Assembly: GCF_002994745.2 (NCBI RefSeq)
Contig: NC_037094.1
Location: forward strand, 2,774,001 to 2,838,000
Length of the DNA stretch: 64,000 bases
Source: Rosa chinensis
Lineage: Eukaryota > Streptophyta > Magnoliopsida > Rosales > Rosaceae
Direction of reading: 5' to 3'
Shown: piece after piece, positions 56,424-64,000 of the stretch
How positions within the stretch are numbered: the first letter of the stretch is position 1
How the letters are laid out: each line of letters starts with the position of its first letter
Notes under the pieces: model-generated
The model's input: only the letters and a program-made list of their open reading frames with translations
Database searches by the model: none
What the model was told of the DNA's origin: nothing
Translations under genes and position numbers: made by a program

Positions 56424-58469
56424 GGTTGACTGATCAGCAAGCTTTCCAAATTTCAAGTAAGTTCCTCAATTCATTTCAGGGAATTATAATTTAAACAGGT
56501 CCATGGATTTGTGAATAACCATTGAACTTTGACAGAGATGCCTGGAGTTGTTTCGGTTTTTCCCAACTCGAAAAGGAGTTTGCACACCACTCATTCTTGG
56601 GATTTCATGGGTCTTTTGGGTGAACAGACCTTGGAGGTTTCCGGCTTTAACATCAAGAATTAAGTAAATGTCATTGTCGGTTTCATTGATACTGGTAAGC
56701 ACTAATCACTCAAACTGTACTTTGCTCTTTCTTTGGGGGATTTGTATTATACTATTAAGGTATAAAACATGCCACGAGTTGTTGTTATCTGTATTCACAT
56801 GAACATGCCATAATTTGTTGCTTTATGTATGCTTGAACATGTGCTTGCCTCTGGTTTTTTTGTTATGGACTGTTTATTACATTAATGATTAAAGGGAAAA
56901 AGATATTGCTTTCTCAATTGTGTTGACCGCCTAATCAATCACTACACCATAAAAGTATGCATATTTTTATTAAACAATCTCAGAAGTGATCAAAACATAA
57001 TGTAACATTCATTGAAATACACAAGCATTACATTTTCTCATTCTTTTCCTTTATAAATGAAAAAAGTCCTCAACAGAACAAAACTGATCTATAACTTCTC
57101 CTCCATAGCAGCATCCAAAACTTACGTGTCTCTAAACTGCAAAAACATGATATTGAAAGCTTATTCAAATATTATAATAAACTGACACAATTAGCAGAAA
57201 ATATATATTTCAAACAAAGTATCACATCTTATTGACCTTAAAATATATTCTTACCTACAAGTATAGTGTTAACTTTTTCATGAGCACAATCATAGAAGTT
57301 GGCATCAGATACACACCTACATAAAAACACATCCGAACTCTTTATGATGTATTATCAAACTATTCTTCGCGTTAGATTAAACATGAAATTGTTTACGTGA
57401 ATGCAAAATTGACATGCCACTACTTAAATAATCTACCAAAGCAAAAAGCATAAGAAAGTTTGAAGATTCTTAATATTTGTGATTAGTGCTGAACCAACTG
57501 TAAAAAATGAAAAAGAAAAAATAAAAATAAAAGCATGTAAAGAAATAAACTTACTTAGATCAACATAAATAATCCTCTCCTGCAATTAGGAACTGTGGAT
57601 TGCAGAGGTTGTGAGAACCTTGTTAAATTTACCTTCCCTGTTCCTAAAGCGAGAGAAATCAAAACAGTTGCATGACCAGACAAAGATATAGATAAAGATA
57701 AAGAAAGAGAAAAAGAAAAAAAACAAGAAAAGAAATAGCAGATACTAGCTATGAACTAGACAAACTAATACCTTACCTCATCAAGTATGAATGACTCAGG
57801 CATAGTATGGTCAGTAACCTCAACCTCAATATCTTTCTCCTACAAACATCAAAAGATGCAAGTAAGCTAATTAGCTATAAAGAGTCACCTAAAAATTGAT
57901 ACTCTTTTGAAATTGTATTTACAGGAAGCCATTCAACCTAACTTGTATCCCCTATCAGAAACCAATTTTCAATGTACGGTTTTAATTTAACAGCGTTTAA
58001 AAAGTATAAACGCTACCAAATAGTACAGATAATACAATCCATAGCATTTGCTGAAAAAACGCTATAGTGAAGTGCTATAAATATAACTTTTTCTTGTAGT
58101 GAATGCAGGAATTTGGCCTGAATCTCCAAGTTTTAATGATGACAACATGCCTCCAGTGCCAGCTAGATGGAAGGGGGTTTGTCAATCAGGAGAGGCATTC
58201 AATGCTTCAACTTGCAACAGGTTCCCATCATGGCTTTGTATTGAGTGTTTAGATTGTTTGAACAAAAATTATTGACTGGTAATCTCAAACTGATTATAAC
58301 TTTTTTCAATAGAAAAGTGATTGGGGCTACTATAAGTCCGGTTATGAAGCCGAGGAAGATTCAGCGGACACAGTGGCATTCAGTTCTCCAAGGGACAGTG
58401 CCGGTCATGGCAGCCACACAGCCTCTATAGCTGCTGGTCGTTATGTGTCAAACATGACTTATAAGGGCT
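56424..58469 (+). pseudogene. Captured subtilase (S8 protease) fragment
   Basis: Exons at about 56424-56457 (LTDQQAFQIS), 56536-56694 (MPGVVSVFPNSKRSLHTTHS..VIVGFIDTG), 58109-58220 ([20 protein letters not shown]..) and 58313-58469 (..SPRDSAGHGSHTASIAAGRY). They cover the end of the inhibitory prodomain and the S8 Asp (DTG) and His (GHGSHT) motifs. The catalytic Ser half is absent. A TAA replaces a Gln codon after GFNIKN, and a small deletion shifts frame after KVIGA. The intron between exons two and three is interrupted by a nested CACTA-type element. Confidence 0.88.
56940..58101. mobile_element. Nested CACTA-type element
   Basis: Ends CACTACACCATAAAAG and CTTTTTCTTGTAGTG are imperfect inverted repeats beginning with CACTA, flanked by the 3-base duplication AAT (56937-56939 and 58102-58104). 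It lies at the 3' end of the captured subtilase intron, leaving the acceptor AATGCAG just outside. The subterminal region has AACGCTATAGTGAAGTGCTATAA-like words. No transposase; two splice-like fragments near 57585-57840 are unidentified. Confidence 0.75.
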
Positions 58470-58581
58470 GTAGCCACCTTTGGTTGATTTAACAGAAATC
58501 CAAATTCTTACAAGTTGTTTTAAATGTCATCTTACTTTTCCTTTTCCTTTATAATGTTGAACAATGATCTTGGATCTACAG

Positions 58582-59121
58582 CTCAAGGCATGGCTTGAGG
58601 ATGGAAAAGATATCCGTCTAGGGGACTGGAAAGCTGCTGATGTCGAGATCCTGAATACCTTTCAATTGCTAACAGCTAAGCCTGTTGTTTACTTGGTAAG
58701 TTTAACTCTTGCATGGAATTCGAACAGACAATCATTGCTATACTTGTAGAAAGAAAATGTGATGAAACTTGTACAGAATTATATTCACCAAAATCCCTAA
58801 GGCTTGACTGCTAGTATGTAGGACCCTTATACTATGAATCTCTTTTTCATTCGTCCTTTTTTTTCTTTTGCCTTCTCTCTTTAATAAGTTTAGAGTATTA
58901 AGTCTTCAAGTATGTTAAGAGTTTTATTTAATAATTGTGTTTGAATTCACATATCTAGGCTTGCTCTGTTTACATGAGCTCCTTTCCATGACCTTCATGT
59001 GAGTCTAAAATACTATTACCTTTGGCAGGTGAAATGCTGGCAAATTAGGCGGCTTTCAAAGGCTCCTCAAGCTGCAGGGACCATCCATACTGATTTTGAG
59101 AGAGGATTCATTTGTGCTGAG
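58582..59121 (+). pseudogene. Captured OLA1/YchF (Obg-like ATPase) fragment
   Basis: Two exons. 58582-58695 encodes LKAWLEDGKDIRLGDWKAAD and VEILNTFQLLTAKPVVYLV. 59029-59121 encodes [20 protein letters not shown] and [11 protein letters not shown]. Both match Obg-like ATPase 1, the first from the region before the NMNE motif and the second from the TGS domain. The exons that should lie between them are missing, as are the P-loop half and the C-terminus. A short tandem duplication of ATTTTGAGAGAGGATTCATT follows at 59160. Confidence 0.85.
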
Positions 59122-59673
59122 GTAGCTTCTAGCTTACATGGCAGTTTACTAACTTCCATTTTGAGAGAGGATTCATTTGTGCGGCTTTCTCCTGTTTTTA
59201 ATTTCACCTATTTATGGCAGTTTACTAACTTCCATGTTTCTGCATCCTCTTTATTTCCTTTGCTGTTATCAACTTATTGTGTTTGTTTCCTTCCACTTTT
59301 ACGATTTTCAACATTAACACCACATTTTACAATAGATTTTATCTTCTTAAATTATTTCATGCTTCCTTAAAATATAAGACAAGGAATTAATTAGAAGGGT
59401 TTCAGCTTTATAAGTTTTTTCCTCTACATGATAGTAGGATATTGGTTTTGATTGATAGTGTTTTCTGCAAAACTTATATTTTAATATGCTCTATATTTCT
59501 GTTACTTTTTGTGATGCAAGCTCTTTGCTAAAGGTTTAGTCTTTTTCTATAGTTCTAGACTACTTCGAATATGCTCTATATTTCTATATGCTCGCATAAT
59601 TCTTTGTGCAAGATGGAAACCCCTTGATTTTAACCCAAATTGTTAAATTTTTGGTTGTGGCTTTTGTGTGCAG

Positions 59674-59850
59674 GACTCTTATGAGTATCTATTTAAAGAG
59701 CTGAGCAAGTACAAATGGATCATTCTCAGGCTATAATTAAAGAGTCGGTGTATGAAAAGCAATTGGATAGGCAAGGAATGGATGACTTGATGAAGCAAGA
59801 TGAGCTAGAAGTTGAAAGAAAGTTGAGAAAGCTTTGGCTGATCTTTGTTT
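59674..59850 (+). other. Unidentified exon-like segment in the Pack-CACTA
   Basis: After a good acceptor (TGTGCAG) the sequence reads DSYEYLFKELSKYKWIILRL to a stop. In another frame it reads DHSQAIIKESVYEKQLDRQG followed by MDDLMKQDELEVERKLRK. It looks coding-derived with a frame change but I do not recognise the parent. It could be a sixth captured gene or a remnant of an element gene. Confidence 0.4.
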
Positions 59851-60309
59851 TTTAACAACCTTTGGTTGGTCTGAGAATTGTGATTGTTGGTGGGTTATAG
59901 ATGTGATGGGTTTCATAATATTTTTCAATTTATGATATTTGCTGCAGATGGTACTAGCTTTGGTGTGCAATTCACACCATTTTTTTTTTATAAATGAAAT
60001 ATTCTTTTGCGACGGCAACAGTTTTCCGTCGCAAAACCAATTTTTTTTTATAAATGAAATATTATTTTGCGACGGCAAAGTATCCGTCGCAAATAGTTTA
60101 GCCATTGCGACGGCAACAGTTTTCCGTCGCAAATACTTTTTGCGACGGCATTTTACCGTCGCAAATGGATTTTGTGACGCCACCTATTGCAACGCCAACA
60201 TTTCCGTCGCAAAAGGCTCAATTTTCCGTCGCGAAAAGTTTTTTCCGTCGCAAAAGCCCATTTTGCCGTCGCAAAATAGGCGTCGCAAAAGCAATTTTTT
60301 TTAGTAGTG

Positions 60310-60465
60310 ATGCTTCGTAACATTCTAAATCTTGTTAACACTTTTTTTTGACATGTCCTCTTTGTACTTTTATTTGTCAGCTTAACCAGGTTTTCTTTTT
60401 CAACATATTTAAACACAGAATTAGTGGCATCCTAAGAACTGTGAAGCTCGCTTGTGTCAGTGTTG
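60310..60465 (+). repeat. CXE flanking module, copy 3, right part
   Basis: ATGCTTCGTAACATTCTAAA and the following 'cttgttaacac...ttttttgacatg' resume the module interrupted at 54742 and match 32005-32130 and 36441-36580. Confidence 0.8.
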
Positions 60466-61139
60466 GATCAAAATCCATAAAAAAAGAAAAGAAAAAAAAA
60501 GAGGTATTTCGATCCAAGTCATTTTTATTATATAAAATCCAAGTCCGCACATCTTTTCTTATTACTTGCGGTCCATTTACTTTTTCTAGTAGTCTATTTT
60601 ACCCTTGCAACCAAATAAGGTAAATAATTCAAATTCACTAATTTTTTTTTTTGATAAAAAAATTCACTAATTGAATCACAATTTTAGCTCAAATCTAAAT
60701 TTTAAATTTTAAATTCAAAATCAACAATTCATCAATGAATAATTTTCAAACATTGAATTTATTTCCTATGAATTCAATATACCTAAAATGTAGGTTTAGA
60801 AATATCGAATACTTATATACCTATATTATAGGATGAAAAATATTAAAACAAAAATTCAAATATAAAATATGTACTTATATACCTACATTATAGGTATTTA
60901 AAGATGTATAGTAGAGATTCGATCCGCCTATACATACAAAGGAACAAAAATTCAAATATAAAAATATCGAATACTTATATACCTACATTATAGGTATTTA
61001 AAAGAGATTTGATCTACCTATACATATGAAGGAACAAAAATTCAAACATAAAAATGCCGAATACTTGTATGCCCACATTATAGGTTTAAAGATACCTATC
61101 AAGTAGTCATATCATTTCTCAATAAGACTCTAAAATGGG
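60466..61139. repeat. AT-rich tandem repeats
   Basis: From about 60800 to 61095 a ~90-100-base unit with ATACTTATATACCTACATTA, TAGGTATTTAAA and GGAACAAAAATTCAAA recurs three to four times with drift. The flanking 300 bases are AT-rich with no gene. Confidence 0.7.
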
Positions 61140-61644
61140 AAAAAACATGTTTATGCCTCTCGAAAGAGAGTTCTCTCCTCCGCCACCTTTTGTTGGTGGA
61201 GGCCGTGTACTTCCGATCTAGAAGGATGGTTTTGCCTCCTTCTACGGTCCAAATTGTGGAGGTGAAGACGGGCCTCTCCGTCGAAACCTGCCTACTTTTC
61301 TTTCTCAAGCTTCTGATGGCGGAAGTGATGGTGATCTGGTGTTTGACCGGCTATTCAGAGGCGTGCTCGTGGGTGAAGCAATGGGTGGCGTTTGGTGTAT
61401 GCAGTCGTCCTGGGTTGTGACATCTGGTTCGCGTTGGAGACCTGATGGATCCGATCGGATATGGAATTTGAATTGTAGGAGGCTGGGTTTTCCATGTGAC
61501 GGTGGTGCTCTCGAGCATGGCTGGGATTGGTTGTTTCTCTTGGAAGATAAAGGGACCGGTGGTGCTCTCGATTCTCTTTCCCTAGCAGGGGTGGATTCCG
61601 GGCTAGATTTGGGTATTGAGTATAGTCAGCATGGTAGTAGTATT
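61140..61644 (+). other. Unclassified GC-richer sequence, left of the solo LTR
   Basis: Noticeably richer in G and C than its surroundings and open over some frames, but no known domain. It continues after the solo LTR at 63638, so the two parts were once contiguous. It could be a LINE-like or other repeat leader. Confidence 0.35.
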
Positions 61645-63632
61645 TGATAGGCGCATTTTAATGTGATATTTTAAATGTTAATTCCTCACATTTTGCTTAG
61701 TTATTCCTTAACGAATCGATTTTTAACTTAATTTCTATTTTTAGGTACATTGGGGTAGATGAAGAAGAAATGAGTTTTACGTCCATAATTACCTAGAAAT
61801 GATGGAGAAGAATGAAAATGCACTAAAAAGTCAACCTTGAATATTTTCTTACCCCGGCTAGGAGAATCAGAGCCAAGCAAGGAAGAAGGAGCGGCCACCT
61901 GACCAAATGAACTCGAAATGAGCTGAAACTCTCCAAATCCATTCTAGACACCCAAAGGATCATTTCTTATGAAGAGTGCCAGAGAAAAATATGAGTGGAA
62001 GGCCTTCAAACAATCAGCCTAATTTTCTACAGAAGCAAAACCGGAAAACTGGACCTGTAAGAGGTCCAGCAGCATTTCCGGCCCAACCACATGGAATAAA
62101 GCTCTGAAAATTTGTCAGGATGATCTACACTCATAGTGGAACATTTTTTATGAAGAAGTCGAAGGCTCATTCTGAAGTTTTGATGGATAAATAATTAAAG
62201 GAATAAAGGAGAAGAAACTGACCTGAAAACAGCTCAACACCACATATTCATGTTTCCCACCCATATGAAGAAAGCATTTCTTTTTCCTTGGATACATTTT
62301 TTCTACCCTAAAAGATCATCATCACTTCCACATTTCTTCACCTTCATGCTTTGCTTTCATCATTACCTCATCTTTTACATATTTTACAAACCACTCTCAT
62401 ACTCCACTTTCATTATTTTTCTTCATCTCATCATTTCACTCTTCTTTTTCTTCCCTATTTAAACACCTTCTCCTCTCACTCTCAATCACCAATTTCTGAA
62501 TCCATAATACCAATTCCTTCATCCATTCCATCTTCTTTGTCTCTCCATTTCCTTTCCATTTTTCTCTCCATTCTCTAGTTTTAAGTTTCTGCATTTTTAA
62601 GCAAAGAGAAGAAGAGAAGAAGAAGCCATGAAGCCTCCTAGCCGTCATCATCCACCTTGTGCCGTGATAGTGAAGTCTTGCTTTAAAGATTCAAGATCAA
62701 CGTCTCAAGCTCTTCATCATCCACTCCCTTCATGGTGTAATTCTATCTTTTTCCTTGTAATTTCTTTTGGTTTTCTTTGTTTAGATTTGTAGAACTATGA
62801 ATTCTAGTTAACAAATAATGTTAAGGGCAAAGTTTAAAGCCCGTTTATATGTTTTGAGATAAAGTTGTGATTTCTATATGTTGATTTTTATGTTGCTTAT
62901 GTGAGTTTGTTTAATTAAATTTGCATGATAGAAAACTTTTGTATTTTAATCTTATGTGGTTGCAAACACTTAGGGTTTTGATATAATTGGTGCTAGGTTT
63001 AAGAACATGAAATCGACTTTTCGTTTTGTGTAAACTTGAATCAAAGTAGTAAAGGTTTTGTGCAAAGACCGAATTTAATTAAAGAGGATTGCAATTAGGT
63101 GGACTTTTCCATACTAAGTTGTACACTTGAGTTGATAGCCTTTCTCTATGTCTAATGCGTTGAACATGTCATGATTGACTAGCTTTCTAGGGCTTGATTG
63201 CATGTTTGATAGGATTAATCTAGGTGCTTTCGCTTAGGTTAATTAGCATTGAAAAGTAAAATATGGGAAATTATTTGCTTTCGAATGTTTCACATGATCA
63301 ACTCTTCTCTCATGACATTTAAAATCAACTATATGAATTGTAATTGGATTTCTTGCATATGGATGTGGTTTTGATCCACCCTTGTATATATGTTTTTACA
63401 TTTTCTTTATTTTATTTATCTTAATTTTCAATTTTAAGAATCCTAAACCCCCCCCTTATTTTTGTTCACTTGTATATATTTATTCTTTATTTTATTTTTG
63501 TAAATAATACCTTTCTTTATTTGTTTCACAATGACAGGTGTACCCTCAATCCCCGGAATAGAACGATCCCTATTTACTTATACTACTAACGATATTTCAG
63601 GGTTAAATTATGCGCTTGCTTTTAGCGCATCA
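61645..63632 (+). mobile_element. Solo LTR of the Gypsy-type family
   Basis: 1988 bases from TGATAGGCGC to GCGCATCA with a perfect 5-base duplication GTATT at 61640-61644 and 63633-63637. No primer-binding site or interior follows. It is the signature of LTR-LTR recombination after insertion. By sequence it belongs with the middle LTR (44123) subfamily rather than the outer LTRs. Confidence 0.93.
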
Positions 63633-64000
63633 GTATTTTGCTGGAATGAGATCCATTTCTGTTTGGGTTTCTTGCTGGTATGGGTGGCATCCAGGAGGGA
63701 GCTATCAATAGTGGTTGTAGTGCAAGCGTCGAACTCCGGTGAGTAGTGTATGGCGGCGGCGGCTTTACTGTAGTCTCACCTAGGGTTTGCCCTAAGTGTT
63801 TTTGTGGGGCCTTGTATTGGGCTGCTAGGGTTCTGTTTTGAGCCCATGGAATTGTTTAAATTTTTGTTAGGTCGCAAGAACCAGTTGCTCTGAGGATCAT
63901 TTTACTCTATTAGCTTCGGAGTTTCTAGGTTTTTGTTTGGAATATGAAATATTGATCAAAAAGAGTAAAGAGTATGCAGAACAAAGTGAAAAAATTTGTG
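63633..64000 (+). other. Unclassified sequence, right of the solo LTR
   Basis: Continuation of the sequence at 61140-61644, including a GGCGGCGGCGGC run and CTAGGGTTTGCCCTAAG. No gene recognised. It runs off the window. Confidence 0.35.

Larger units (their letters stand above)
54743..60309. mobile_element. Multi-gene Pack-CACTA transposon
   Basis: Ends CACTACTAAAAACAATTGC and GCAATTTTTTTTAGTAGTG are inverted repeats, with the 3-base duplication ATG at 54740-54742 and 60310-60312. The equivalent site in module copy 2 (GGCATGCTTTGTAAC, about 36441) is unoccupied. Subterminal zones (54778-54935 and 60005-60295) hold more than a dozen TTGCGACGG/CCGTCGCAA words in both orientations. The 5567-base body lacks a recognisable transposase. 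It carries exon-intron fragments of several unrelated host genes, all on the + strand and described separately, plus a nested element at 56940-58101. Confidence 0.92.

Noticed and set aside
61190..61647. Possible LINE coding region
   Set aside because: Open frames exist, but no endonuclease or reverse-transcriptase motif is visible.
1..64000. CRISPR arrays, operons, bacterial-type terminators and tRNA genes
   Set aside because: Not expected in plant nuclear DNA, and no tRNA was recognised by eye; a tRNAscan run would settle the latter.

Overview
This is a stretch of a eudicot plant nuclear genome. The evidence is GT-AG introns, tau-class glutathione S-transferases, PPR proteins, a phytochrome kinase substrate protein, a plant DUF248 methyltransferase, and Copia, Gypsy, CACTA and Mutator-like transposons. 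Gene content and repeat style look like a rosid, possibly Rosaceae, but nothing here proves the species.

Layout. 1-470 is the end of an AT/GC-structured repeat. 1.2-5.6 kb is a minus-strand tau GST cluster: two intact two-exon genes with a wrecked copy and a small remnant between them. 5.76-12.41 kb is an old Copia LTR element with decayed gag-pol. 12.54-14.04 kb is a non-autonomous CACTA element, followed by a 5S rRNA pseudogene. 16.3-30.2 kb is the ordinary genic part: a PKS-family gene (-), a six-coding-exon Golgi-type methyltransferase (-), a PPR gene broken by one in-frame stop (+), an ASC-1/TRIP4 zinc-finger gene (-), and an intact At1g74580-like PPR gene (+).

31-60 kb is a locally duplicated carboxylesterase (CXE) locus swollen by insertions. 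CXE1 (32.9 kb) and CXE2 (53.4 kb) are near-identical. Their flanking modules are repeated, so some insertions can be dated against an uninterrupted paralogous copy. (i) A Pack-MULE-like element (36988-51877, 9-bp target duplication) sits upstream of CXE2. (ii) Inside it is a 13.5-kb Gypsy-type LTR element (37415-50942, duplication AACGT). Its outer LTRs are almost identical, and it carries an antisense, intronless WUSCHEL-type homeobox ORF. (iii) A 1.17-kb inverted-repeat element (52193-53357, duplication TATATAAAA) separates the CXE2 TATA box from its start codon. (iv) A 5.6-kb CACTA element (54743-60309, duplication ATG) sits downstream. It has no recognisable transposase but carries exon fragments of at least five host genes (SPT5-, cyclophilin-, casein kinase 1-, subtilase- and OLA1/YchF-like), with a second CACTA-type element nested in it.

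60.3-64 kb holds AT-rich tandem repeats and an unclassified GC-richer sequence split by a solo LTR (61645-63632, duplication GTATT).

The host genes do not form a pathway. The window's main interest is gene-fragment capture by three transposon classes around one duplicated esterase locus. All similarities were judged by eye; no database search was run.
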